The notes beneath the pieces were generated by a model. It was not told the DNA's origin. It did no database searches and saw only the letters and a program-made list of their open reading frames with translations. A stretch of 31,233 bases of DNA from Chromera velia (lineage: Eukaryota; Sar; Chromeraceae), in contig JAHBMJ010004611.1 of NCBI GenBank assembly GCA_018398765.1, forward strand, positions 47,608-78,840. Direction: 5' to 3'. The stretch's first letter is position 1. Each line of letters begins with the position of its first letter. Below, one piece after another: positions 19,380-26,553 of the stretch. The position numbers and the translations under genes are program-made.

Positions 19380-21130
19380 GCATGATTTCCTTTCTTGTTT
19401 TGTTGTATGCCTGAGAAGAAAGAAAGAAAGAAAGAAAGAAAGAAGAGAAGTCATATGGTATGTCTGTCTGTCTGTCTGTCTGTCTGAAGAGGAGGGAAAG
19501 AAATCATATAGTTGAAATTTACATATTTTGGGCCCCCTGCCCCCTTTGTCTGAGTCATCGTGTTGTTCTTTTGTCTTTCTTTCTTTTCTGTCTCGGTCTC
19601 TCCCCGTCGGTCTTTCTTTCTTTTCTGTTTGTGTGCAGAATCTGGTCGGCCTCTCCTTGTCGGTCGTCATGTCTGGCAGCGGGGACCTAGACGTCTTCCG
19701 GGCTCTTCGCGGCAGTCGGGTCTCGCCTGTGGGTCTGGTCGAGGCAGAGAGAAAGGCGCAGAGCGAGGCCGCGTCGGGTCAGGCACAGACCGCACACGCC
19801 ACCACAGTGCACCTGTCGGGGACACACTCTTACGGGTGGCACCAGGCTGTGCATCAAGCCGTCGGGTTTCTCTTCTTGGGTCAGTCAGCCAACCAGCCAG
19901 CCAGCCAGCCAGCCGTAAGGTGACTGTTGAGATCTTCACGTATGTATCAAGACAAATAGAGCTTTTCCGTCTACCTTTTCTTTGTTCTTTTTGCACTGCG
20001 TTTTCATACGTTCCAACCAGCTTCAACGAAGGAAGGAGAAATGGAATCTCTGCCAGCACAGTGCCTCCTTTTTTTGCCGTCTCTTTCTCCTGTTTCTAAT
20101 CGGTAATGCTTTCCATTTCCCTGTGGTCTGGCGCTTTCCATCTTTTAGCTCGGTTCTCCCGTATCCCTCCGTGCAATAATTTCTCTTTCAATGTGTCCCC
20201 CCACCTACAGGCGGAGGCCAATTCGCGTTCCGTCGAGATCCGTTCGCAGTTGCTTGCCTCATTCTCTCCACTGCCCCCCGGTTCCCCTCACAACCATCCG
20301 ATAGCAAAGGGGTCCCCCCCGCGTGCAGACACCTCTACGCTCTTGCAGCGCAGTATCGGTGTGTCCACGCATGTGCTGTTCTGCCCTCTGAGGCTAAGGG
20401 GGGCACTTCTCAGCCAGCAGACAGCCTGAGAGTGCCAGTGGAGGCCGAGACCGCGTGCCTCTCCTCCGGAAGAAGAGTTCGTCGGCGCTTTGTGCTGCCC
20501 GCCCTGCTGCCTCCCCCCGAGACTCTGGTGAGTCTATCCCTGAGGGCATCGGAGAAAGACGGAGAGTGCACTCCCGTCTCCTCTCTTCCTTTTTGGCCCC
20601 TGACTCTGCGAAATGAGAGATTCATACCGCCCCATCCGATGACCTCATCGTCACCAGGAGAAGCAAAGACACCTGCTGGCTGGTCATTAGATCCTGAGCA
20701 GAGCGGATTCGAGCGGCTGCTTTCAGATAGCTGTCGAGGTTGGCGTCTCTCTCTGCAGCCCCGTCTGATTGGCAACTCTATTTGGGAAGAGAGAGAGACG
20801 TACGGAAGAGCGGACTCGGTGATGGATTCGCTCGGCCTTCCCCCTCTGCGCACTCTTGCCCATGGTCTCCCCTTCGGACTCTCAGTTTCGGATCTGAACA
20901 GGACCACCAGGGACTTTCGGATTTCCCCAAACGGCACTCAAGTGAGGGGGGGATGCTTCGAGGCCCATGCCCGAGATCTCTCTGGGGGTCGGACCGGAAG
21001 TGCCCTGATCCCTCTGTCTGATGCAAAAGGAAAGATGAAAGTCCGGGGCGGCCTGTCGGGTCTGTCGTCTGTTGAAGGGGCAGACAGACTGGCGGAAGTG
21101 CTCAAGGGGGTGATTGAGAGAGAAGCTTAG
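7698..21130 (+). CDS. ANAPC1: anaphase-promoting complex subunit 1, multi-exon gene (5' end unresolved)
   Basis: APC1 is the largest scaffold of the anaphase-promoting complex, the nuclear and cytosolic ubiquitin ligase that marks securin and cyclins for degradation. Fourteen exons can be placed, and nearly all junctions keep phase. In order they encode an N-terminal propeller-type region, a charged low-complexity middle, a helical segment, and the proteasome/cyclosome (PC) repeats. Diagnostic pieces are [93 protein letters not shown] and [11 protein letters not shown]. They occur in the order known from animal and plant APC1. About nine PC repeats are recognisable. The C-terminal part after the repeats is shorter than in animals. 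The 5' end and the junction after exon 3 are uncertain. No in-frame stops occur in the exons. Confidence 0.93.
7966..8418 (+). other. ANAPC1 intron with CT/TCTG microsatellite
   Basis: About 180 bases (8012-8194) are almost pure CT, CTCG and CTGT repeats. These produce false open frames of repeated Ser-Leu. A TGCATGCA palindrome lies at 8385-8392, 24 bases before the acceptor. Confidence 0.85.
8419..8690 (+). CDS. ANAPC1: ANAPC1 exon B
   Basis: The exon starts with two bases that complete the phase-1 codon of the preceding exon and ends in phase 0 at a strong GTAAGA donor. The sequence [20 protein letters not shown] matches the conserved 'HPL-x-P' segment of APC1. A Ser/Asn-rich low-complexity tail follows. 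Confidence 0.8.
8776..9186. mobile_element. 411-bp terminal-inverted-repeat (MITE-like) element in an ANAPC1 intron
   Basis: The 37 bases at 8776-8812 are the reverse complement of 9150-9186 with two mismatches. The outer ends read CGTATCCCCTGAACTTTAAT and its counterpart. The interior (about 337 bases) has no open frame of note and contains two TGCATGCA palindromes. The size, paired termini and lack of coding capacity are those of a non-autonomous DNA transposon. No clear target-site duplication is visible, so superfamily is unknown. It lies wholly within the 8691-9482 intron. Confidence 0.7.
9483..10242 (+). CDS. ANAPC1: ANAPC1 exon C (3' boundary uncertain)
   Basis: The exon begins in phase 0 after ATAATGCTGCAG. 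After a low-complexity stretch it reads [18 protein letters not shown] and then [20 protein letters not shown], which fit successive propeller strands of APC1. A strong GTAAGG donor at 10243 ends it in phase 1. The next exon needs phase 0, so either an undetected small exon lies between, or a weaker donor such as the GTCGGT at 10215 is used. Confidence 0.65.
10529..10574. repeat. (TG)n tract before an ANAPC1 acceptor
   Basis: A CT-rich run passes into about 22 TG units that end 28 bases before the acceptor AG at 10602. Confidence 0.9.
10603..11994 (+). CDS. ANAPC1: ANAPC1 exon D (large, low-complexity middle)
   Basis: The acceptor is TTTGCTTGCAG and the exon begins in phase 0. It holds the last propeller strand ([20 protein letters not shown]), an acidic and Ser-rich loop with a basic patch ([12 protein letters not shown]) suited to phosphoregulation or nuclear import, and the helical segment [10 protein letters not shown] with [15 protein letters not shown], which is a close APC1 signature. 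A CGAG/GTGGGT donor at 11995 ends it in phase 0. The frame stays open to 12687, but the continuation is Glu/Arg-rich and ends in unstructured sequence, so I treat it as intron. Confidence 0.75.
11995..13003 (+). other. ANAPC1 intron with open frames and (TG)n
   Basis: The upstream frame remains open for 230 codons, but the translation is low complexity and matches no APC1 region. A (TG)n tract at 12935-12964 lies 37 bases upstream of the acceptor CTGCCTGCAG. Confidence 0.6.
13004..13738 (+). CDS. ANAPC1: ANAPC1 exon E
   Basis: The exon is phase 0 at both ends (245 codons). It encodes the helical region before the PC repeats, including [18 protein letters not shown], equivalent to the 'GRQDL' segment of animal APC1, and [20 protein letters not shown], equivalent to the short helical pair that precedes the 'LP-GRG' motif. 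Confidence 0.85.
14188..14724 (+). CDS. ANAPC1: ANAPC1 exon F (start of PC repeats)
   Basis: The acceptor CAACTCAG at 14187 is chosen over two nearby AGs because only it keeps phase 0. The exon encodes [32 protein letters not shown] (first PC repeat) and [16 protein letters not shown] (second), all strong APC1 signatures. The donor is AGG/GTCCGT, phase 0. Confidence 0.88.
14725..15643 (+). other. ANAPC1 intron holding the long purine tract
   Basis: This 919-base intron interrupts a PC repeat between GLGLR and GHLRHL. Two thirds of it is the GAAA-type tract listed separately. It ends in CTTCTTTTTGCAG. Confidence 0.85.
14938..15520. repeat. 583-bp (GAAA/GGAA/GAAT)n purine tract
   Basis: The plus strand is almost pure purine. 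Blocks of GAAA are interspersed with GGAA, GAAC and GAAT units, suggesting several rounds of expansion and slippage. It creates artefactual open frames of up to about 330 codons on both strands (poly Lys/Glu/Arg, or poly Phe/Leu/Ser). The homopurine-homopyrimidine mirror structure could form triplex DNA. Confidence 0.97.
15644..15916 (+). CDS. ANAPC1: ANAPC1 exon G
   Basis: Exactly 91 codons, phase 0 at both ends. It reads [19 protein letters not shown] and then [17 protein letters not shown], the third PC repeat. The frame is that of 15620 rather than the overlapping alternatives. Confidence 0.88.
16067..16141. repeat. TGCATGCA and (TTTC)n in an intron
   Basis: A TGCATGCA palindrome at 16067-16074 is followed by a TTTC microsatellite at about 16098-16140, within the intron 15917-16417. 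Confidence 0.9.
16418..16565 (+). CDS. ANAPC1: ANAPC1 exon H
   Basis: Begins in phase 0 after GTCTTCAG and ends in phase 1. It encodes [20 protein letters not shown] and [10 protein letters not shown], the fourth PC repeat with its conserved 'LLAE' helix, then the start of the fifth (AYAFAA). Confidence 0.9.
16774..17273 (+). CDS. ANAPC1: ANAPC1 exon I
   Basis: Two bases complete the split Gly codon, giving [15 protein letters not shown] across the junction. After a Gly-rich insertion (about 16930-17000) it reads [20 protein letters not shown] and CRPDLLLYR, the sixth PC repeat and the run-in to the 'RxLILW' segment. The Gly-rich middle contains GTGAGA and CCTGCAG, so a very short intron cannot be excluded, but the frame is continuous. 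The last 38 bases are duplicated in the following intron. Confidence 0.82.
17236..17274. repeat. 39-bp direct repeat, copy 1 (exon end)
   Basis: Identical to 17374-17412. It covers the last 38 bases of the exon and the first G of the donor GT. Confidence 0.95.
17283..17374. repeat. 23-bp perfect inverted repeat (hairpin) in an ANAPC1 intron
   Basis: The arms 17283-17305 and 17352-17374 are exact reverse complements (GCATTTACTTTCATACAGAA...), separated by 46 AT-rich bases. The hairpin sits between two copies of a 39-bp exon-derived direct repeat. This arrangement resembles a small foldback or insertion with a long target duplication. Confidence 0.9.
17374..17412. repeat. 39-bp direct repeat, copy 2 (inside intron)
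   Basis: Exact copy of the exon end at 17236-17274. Here the sequence after AGGG reads CCGG instead of TCCGTC, so this copy lacks a GT donor and cannot be used as an alternative exon end. Confidence 0.95.
17687..17852 (+). CDS. ANAPC1: ANAPC1 exon J
   Basis: Phase 0 start after CATTCATTGCAG, phase 1 end at AAAG/GTAGGC. It encodes [20 protein letters not shown], one of the most conserved stretches of APC1. An ACAG microsatellite lies just downstream (17877-17898). Confidence 0.9.
18184..18362 (+). CDS. ANAPC1: ANAPC1 exon K (3' boundary tentative)
   Basis: Two bases complete the preceding phase-1 codon (Glu). It encodes [20 protein letters not shown], a PC repeat matching the family's 'AHVY..AGA..SLG' repeat. 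A GT at 18363 ends the exon in phase 0, as the next exon requires. A GT at 18336 would also fit phase 0. Confidence 0.75.
18733..18831 (+). CDS. ANAPC1: ANAPC1 exon L
   Basis: Preceded by a long pyrimidine tract and ACACAG, ended by CAG/GTAGGA. It is 33 codons, phase 0 at both ends, ending in [13 protein letters not shown], where the linker before the next PC repeat is expected. An alternative acceptor 7 bases upstream would break phase. Confidence 0.65.
18832..19638 (+). other. ANAPC1 intron with five microsatellites
   Basis: CT tract at about 18869-18929, a TGTC/TGCC tract at 19180-19241, (TG)n at 19338-19377, (GAAA)n at 19418-19445 and (GTCT)n at 19460-19486. No coding signal was seen between them. 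Confidence 0.85.
19639..19879 (+). CDS. ANAPC1: ANAPC1 exon M
   Basis: Phase 0 start, phase 1 end. It encodes [20 protein letters not shown] and then [14 protein letters not shown], the last two PC repeats with the conserved 'GSG-x-L' turn. A CAGC(C) tandem run follows the donor. Confidence 0.92.
20211..21130 (+). CDS. ANAPC1: ANAPC1 exon N (terminal)
   Basis: The acceptor is CACCTACAG; two bases complete the Gly codon to give [15 protein letters not shown]. It continues with [13 protein letters not shown], the signature that closes the PC domain, then [19 protein letters not shown], matching the family's 'LLPE' segment. The remaining about 170 codons are not conserved enough for me to align. 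The stop is TAG at 21128-21130. The tail is shorter than that of animal APC1. Confidence 0.9.
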
Positions 21131-22163
21131 TCTAATCTCGATCGGCAGCTAGACAGAGTACCTAATCTCGAATGAGCCTCAGTCTCCATCACCCGTCTTG
21201 AGAGTCGTTTCCTCCCACAAAAAGGGACACCGTACGTGTTCTTCCAAAGTTTGGAATCAATCAGAGAGCTAGGCTCTCCATCGTGCTTCCGTTCGGTCTA
21301 AACCTTTCGATGTTGAATGCCTCCCTCGATGCTGCAGGGCCTCGATGGATCCATAGAGTGCATGACTTCAATTGATTTGACGTACCACCTCAGGCTTAGG
21401 CTGGCTATTGATTTGACGTCCCTGCTATTTCAAGAAATCATGATAAATTTCTAAAAAAGTTAGAAATAGAAAATAACAACTTTTCCTTGCCTAACGTAAG
21501 AAGTATTCAGCTAGCTTTGGATATGGATGACGATGGGGCGTCATAGTCATAGTCATACATGGTCTAGAGTTTAGTCTAGATTTCTTGGGTGATCGAGATT
21601 TCTATCTACTCTATAAAACTTTTAGTAAATATGACTAAATATTATAAAATATTACAAAAAATTCATATTTTAGTCATATTTTACTTTTTTTTTATGAGTT
21701 TATATTTTTTTCTCTATATCGTACACGGACAAACAAAAAATGCTACACAAATCTTCAAACACTCACAAACTGAATGAACTGACTCCCATTCATTCAATCA
21801 ATATATTTTATGAGAAAAAAAATGATGAAAAAAAACTAGTGAATAGTCATATTTTAGTCATATTTTTTTTTTTAGTGAATTTTATCACTAATTTCCCTTA
21901 TATTTAGTCATATTTTATCATATTTTAAAAACCATTTTTTTATGAAAGAATTATAAGTTTTAGAACGTTTCTGGGGCAATTTACGAAGACTGGAACTTTT
22001 AATTCATCTAGCGCACCGACTTAGAGCGTATAAAATAAAATATTGAGTAAATAATATCATTTTTATAAAATTCTATCTTATTTTGACCATGATAATGAGG
22101 AGGGGGATGACCTCTTCGCCCCCCCCAATGGCTGCCAGTAGGCCAACCTTTCTTGGAGTGGTA
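21131..22163. other. intergenic, becoming AT-rich; repeated TTAGTCATATT motifs
   Basis: After the ANAPC1 stop the sequence is balanced to about 21430 and then strongly AT-rich. The motif TTTAGTCATATTT occurs near 21668, 21848 and 21902 and in reverse at 21627, forming a foldback at 21624-21686. From about 22085 composition returns to GC-rich for the 80 bases just before the LTR element. Confidence 0.7.
21606..21642. repeat. AT-rich inverted repeat, left copy
   Basis: These 37 bases are the reverse complement of 28806-28842 with two mismatches. Together they bracket the AT-rich island, the interrupted reading frame and the chromovirus. They could be termini of an older DNA transposon, or two inverted members of a local AT-rich repeat family. 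Confidence 0.55.
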
Positions 22164-22171
22164 CCTTCCGT
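22164..22171. repeat. possible target-site duplication (left)
   Basis: CCTTCCGT is found immediately outside both ends of the LTR element (here and at 27898-27905). Ty3/gypsy elements normally make 5-bp duplications, so only part of the 8-bp match may be duplication. Confidence 0.55.
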
Positions 22172-22172
22172 T

Positions 22173-22488
22173 AGATTTCCTCTTAGACTAAGAACGTAGT
22201 TTAGTTGGAGACTTGTCGTACCTTACCTCTTTAAGTCTGTCAGTCAGAGTTCACTTCCAAGGACTCTATTCAAGTGATACAGGTGGACGAAGACTGTACG
22301 GCATACTTCTATTTATTTCTGTATTGCAAGTCTATTATTTCTTTCTCTGTATTGTCAGTCTGTCACTTAATTCTCTTAGTGCACTTAATCAATGCCGGCC
22401 GGGCTTAGTATTGCGAAGTTAGTTTCCCAGTCCCAATTCTAGCAAGTTTGGCGGATGATCAAGTCACCGTACAAGCCACAACGTAACG
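22173..22488 (-). repeat. 3' LTR of the chromovirus
   Basis: About 316 bp, aligned to 27582-27897 with about 10 substitutions, nine of them transitions, and no gaps that I could see. It begins AGATTTCCTC on the plus strand and ends ACAACGTAACG. The exact outer base is uncertain by one. Confidence 0.92.
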
Positions 22489-22490
22489 TG

Positions 22491-22505
22491 CCCTCTCCCC
22501 CCCCC
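22491..22505 (-). promoter_or_regulatory. polypurine tract (plus-strand primer site)
   Basis: On the minus strand a run of nine G followed by AGAGGG lies two bases from the inner edge of the 3' LTR, where the primer for second-strand DNA synthesis is expected. Confidence 0.8.
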
Positions 22506-22523
22506 ATGGCCTGTACGCCTCAC

Positions 22524-23000
22524 TCAGGCCGAAGCATAAAAATTGACAATCGCTTGTTTTGCATTCTTCAATGACGACAGGGGCTCCCATGATGTGTCTT
22601 CCAATGGATATCCCCTCCAGAGAACCTTGTACTATTTGGCCTTACCCCTCCCTCGGACTGCAAGGATTTTCTCGACTTCATACTCCTCCTCGGCCCAGGC
22701 GGGCATGCGGACAGACGGGGGGTGAGTCTCCCCACTCGGCTGACGGTAAGGCTTGCATAACGATGTGTGAATGATAGGGTGCTTCCTGCTCCCAGCAGGC
22801 AAAACAACCTCCAGATTGTCTCGAGGCAGAACGGTCTCGACTTCGAACGGACCGAACCAAACTGAATCAAGCTTCTTGGTGTATTCTTCCCCCTTCCCCA
22901 CAGGACGTGGCCACCACGTGCGGTGCACCAGGACGTAATCTCCTACTCGGATGTTCTCGGCGGGATGCCGACGGCGAGTGGCATTTCGGGTCATAACTTG
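22524..23000 (-). pseudogene. integrase C-terminus and chromodomain
   Basis: The frame begins just after a TAA at 23003-23001, reads [20 protein letters not shown], then the 'GPF-V' integrase barrel ([13 protein letters not shown]), and ends in a chromodomain: [14 protein letters not shown], a TAG at 22634-22632, then YKVLWRGYPLEDTSWEPL. The aromatic-cage residues (Tyr at the start, Trp in VLWRGY, Trp in TSWEP) are present. Chromodomains of this class are known to guide integration to marked chromatin. The TAG lies where chromodomains usually have Gln (QYLVKW type). It ends at a TGA at 22526-22524. Confidence 0.88.
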
Positions 23001-23662
23001 TTAGGCTGAGTGGAGTGAATCTCTCGCTGCAGCGATCATCTGGCTGTGCTCCTCCAGAAATTCCCTTGCGTCAAAAGAAGGTTCGACTGAGACTGGGAGA
23101 TTGAGAGCAGGAGGGATGAGCAGGGACTTCCCACCATCGAGAGTGAGGGGTGCAAAACCAGTCCCCTCATGGACAGAAGAGTTGTATGCAAACTCCACAT
23201 CACACAGAAATTCAGACCACCGGGAGTGCTTCGTGTCTACCAGACACCGCAAAGCCTCCTCGAGGGTGTGATTCATTCTCTCTGCAGCACCCGCTGTGTC
23301 GTGGTGCGATGCAGTCGCGAAATCGACTTCTGAGCCGCTGGAGGCATGGAGGGTCTGCCAAAAGCGGGCGACAAAACGGGGAAGCCCTTCTTGCACGAAA
23401 CGTGCTGGCGGTAGATTCGCGCGGTCTCCTCTACTCCCGCTGTGCTATGAGTGGGAATCAAGACGACTGCCTTGATGAGCCAGCAAAGCACCACAAGAAT
23501 CGCATCAAACCCCTCATCACCGGAAGGCGGCAAATCAGTAAAGCGGTCAATGCAAGTCGACTCCCAAGGGTATGAAGGGATAGGGAGGGGTAGGCCGCAG
23601 TGGGACCCTTGCTTCTCTAACACCGATCGCATGCGCGAACAAAAGAAGTGACTGACCTCCAC
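23001..23662 (-). pseudogene. integrase catalytic core, frame-shifted
   Basis: The core is in two frames. The first (from 23662) has PWESTCIDRFTDLPPSGDEG with the first catalytic Asp. The second (from 23396) has FVARFWQTLHAS and then TAGAAERMNHTLEEALR with the catalytic Glu. The junction removes the expected second-Asp motif (S-D-R-D type): the sequence passes from EGLP to RFVARFWQ. Integration activity should be lost. Confidence 0.88.
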
Positions 23663-23766
23663 ATCTTGGGCCAGTAGTACAATGACGCCACCTTCCGATA
23701 GGTCTTCCCCATCCCAAAGTGAGCAGCGTGCGGAGGGGAGTGCACCCCAGCCATCACAGTCCCCTG
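23617..23766 (-). pseudogene. integrase HHCC zinc-binding domain
   Basis: In the main pol frame, between stops at 23769-23767 and 23619-23617, lies VHSPPHAAHFGMGKTYRKVA followed by LYYWPKMW and ACDRC. Two His and two Cys are present, as in the N-terminal integrase domain. A TAG follows the last Cys directly. It overlaps the next segment because that is in another frame. Confidence 0.85.
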
Positions 23767-24771
23767 CTAAGATCTAGGAACACAGAGACGATTCCCCTCA
23801 AAATACAGGAGACCGGCACGAATCGACATGCCTCGCAAACGAAGAGCAAAATCAGGGGTGGGGGCGGGTGGGTGCTGCTGTGACAGATGCTGAAGGACAG
23901 GGTGGAAGAAGGGATCGGCTGAGTATCCCCTCCTGCAGGCATCAAGGAATACCTGTGACTGTGTGGCGGAGACCGTCAAACTCTGCAACTCCATCCTTAC
24001 CCGAGACTGCTGCCCATCTCCCTCCCTAACTGGAGTCTGGCTCTCCTCAATCTCAGGAACCAAATCGGGCAGATCAGCGTACTCTGCCCTCAAAGACCCA
24101 ACGGGCTGGACAGACACCGGGACAGCCTCTGGCAGAGGCCTGGGACGTACAGGCAGACGCTGAATGTGACCCATGCGAGAAACCTCGGCGGGAGACGGCA
24201 CGTCGAGCTGCCATGCGGCAGGAGGGTTTCAGGAAAGGGCGTCTGCCACAATGTTTGCTCTCCCTGGGATATGTTTTGGAGTGATGCCGAGCTCCTGCAT
24301 GAACTCAATCCAGCGTCGGACTCACAGGGAGCAAAATTCGAATGATCGGTGGCTAAAATTTGTGAAGCTCTGGTGATTGATCCATATTTTGGAGTCTGAA
24401 GACAGGAAGTGTCTCCACACCTTTGCGAAATGCACAATCGCTAGAAATTCCAACTTTCGGACGGGGTACTTGGCTTCCGTAGATGTCAGACGTCGGGAGC
24501 CGAAAGCAGGGGGCAGTATCTCCCGGTTGCACAGTCTTTCTGGAGGGCGACAGCCCCAATGGCTCCTGCAGACTGCGACGCGTCGGGCACCAGAATGACT
24601 GGCTTGCTGGGATCGGGGAGGGCAAGGGTGGCATGCTCCTGTACTGCCTTCTTCAGCTCAGCAAACGCACACGACTGTGCAGTCTTCCATTCGAAGAGGA
24701 CGTTCCCTTGGAGGAGGAATGTGAGAGGACCCGCAAAAAACGAAAACCTCGGGACAAACCGGCAGAACCAA
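23767..24771 (-). pseudogene. RNase H and linker, degenerate
   Basis: Pieces in two frames give VLVPDASQSAGAIGAV (first acidic residue) and AFGSRRLTSTEAKYPVRKLE (Glu motif) with FAKVWRHFL. The usual T-D-H motif reads INHQSF, so an acidic residue is missing. The sequence then gives HIPGRANIVADALS before a TGA at 24231-24229; another TGA is at 24324-24322. A linker follows to LLYFEGNRLCVP, where the integrase begins. Confidence 0.82.
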
Positions 24772-25479
24772 TTAGCCAGTCCCAGAAACTGGTGCAGGGA
24801 AGTGCGGTCTGTCTAGGCGGTCTGTGGGTTGTGCGAACTCAGTGAGCCCTTGCATTTTCTTGTGGCTTGGTCTGACCCCCTTCTCATCAACCACCAACCC
24901 CAAAAATTTCGCTTCTGTCCGAAGCCATGCGCATTTAGAGACCTTGACGTAGAGCTGGTGTTCCCTCAAAAGGGAAAGGACTTGGTTGATGTGCTCGATA
25001 TGCTCCTCCGGAGTGCGGCTGAAAACAAGAACATCATCAATAAACACAATAACACACTTGTCAAGGAGTAGTCTGAGCACATCCGTGATGAGACGCATAC
25101 TGATAGAAGGTGCGTTACACAAGCTAAACGGCATTACGAGCCATTCAAAACTGCCGTACCTTGTGACGAATGCCGTCTTCTCCTCGTTTCCCTCCTTGAT
25201 CCTTGTCTGATGGAAGTATTGCCATAAGTCCAGAGACAAGAAAAATTTCGCGCCATGGAGGCGACTCAGCAGCTCCTCTGGGTGAGGAATGGGGAATTTA
25301 TTGCGGACTGTGATCTTGTTGAGTCCCGTGAAGTCGATGCATATCCGTTACGTCCCGTCTGCCTTCTGCACAAACAGGACTGGCGCAGCGTATGGACTTG
25401 TCGAAGGGCAGATGTGCCTTTTCTCGAGGTATGAGTCCAACTGCCGTCTCAGTTCGTCAAGCTGACCGTATGACAGTCG
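24772..25479 (-). pseudogene. reverse transcriptase domain
   Basis: The RT fingers start near APYRLSYGQLDELRRQLDSY and PYAAPVLFVQKADGT, where a TAA at 25350-25348 interrupts before RICIDF. The palm follows: SLDLWQYFHQ (first Asp), MPFSLCNAPS, and VIVFIDDVLVFSRT with the catalytic Asp pair at 25038-25033. The thumb side (LREHQLYVKVSKC, KFLGLVVDEKGVRP) is intact. The frame is lost near 24790 and ends at 24772. Confidence 0.93.
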
Positions 25480-26250
25480 GTAGGGTGCTCTTGCAGGAGG
25501 AGAGTGCCCTGCCTCGAGCTTGATCTCACACTCAATCTTTCGGTGGGGCGGGAGACCCGGGAGCTCATCTGGGAACCGATCAAAATGTTTTTCGAGAACC
25601 GGTCGGATGCTGGGTGGGACTTCTTTGTTCTGAAGGTGCTTTCGGAATCCTGTATAGGTCGAAGAATTGATGGGATGGTCAGGAGGGAAAGATGAAAAGG
25701 GCGGTGGGTCTCTGGGCTTACCGGCAGACTGTAGGGAATGCACTCCCAACATATCACTCACCCCCCCTTTTCGCACTGCTTCGAGGCGGAACAGATGCAT
25801 ACGGGAACTGGGTCTCTTCATCAGCCGACGGAGCTTTCTCTGGCTAAAAAAATCCTCCCCCTCCCCTTCCGCCGGGTACTCCTCGCTGTCAAGCAGGAGC
25901 AAGTCTCTCCCGGTCGGTAACTCACACGCGGGGATCGTGAGGGCCTTCTCACGGTAATGTGGGATAGGAATGTATTCTTTACAGAAAGGCATCCCCAACA
26001 CAACATCGTAATCATCATCCAGATCGACTACTGTGAGGTCCAGAGGCGCGCTGAAGCCCTGGATGCAGAGGGGAAGGCCTTTGACCTCCTGAAAAATTGG
26101 AAGCTGCGGTCCCCCGTTCAACTTGCCCTTACATGCGGTCGGCTCATCGAGATCCCAGAGAGTGAAGCGGTTCGACTCGGCAACGGAATGGGCAAGAAAG
26201 TTGGAATCTGCCCCAGGATCGTACAGGCAGCGAACCAAGACCCCTGCCAA
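25480..26250 (-). pseudogene. retroviral-type aspartic protease and linker to RT
   Basis: Near the start is LYDPGADSNFLAHSVA, the aspartic protease active site. The usual D-S/T-G reads D-P-G here, which should impair it. DLDDDYDVVLGMPFCKEY matches the second conserved protease segment (I/V-L-G). The rest links in frame to RT. The frame is the same phase as gag. Confidence 0.85.
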
Positions 26251-26553
26251 CCGACCATGGAAGCGGATAAGCTTCCCCGGTGCGCGGGAGGTCTTCGTGG
26301 AGTAGTATCTGCAAAACAGGTAGCCGTTCTGTATGCCTGCATTCTGATTCTACTGCCGCAACCCCCACAACCCCGGCGGGAAGTCAGTGACTGGGCGTGC
26401 GGCAGGTTGCCACATCTGCTGGTGCTGCATGGGCGAAGGTGCAAGGCCTGAGGGCACCACCGGACCCTGAGGTTGCATGAGAGGGTTGCCGACCCCCATA
26501 TGCCTGAAATTCCGATTGTCAGGGCGGGGAGGGGCATTTCAATACTGCTGTTG

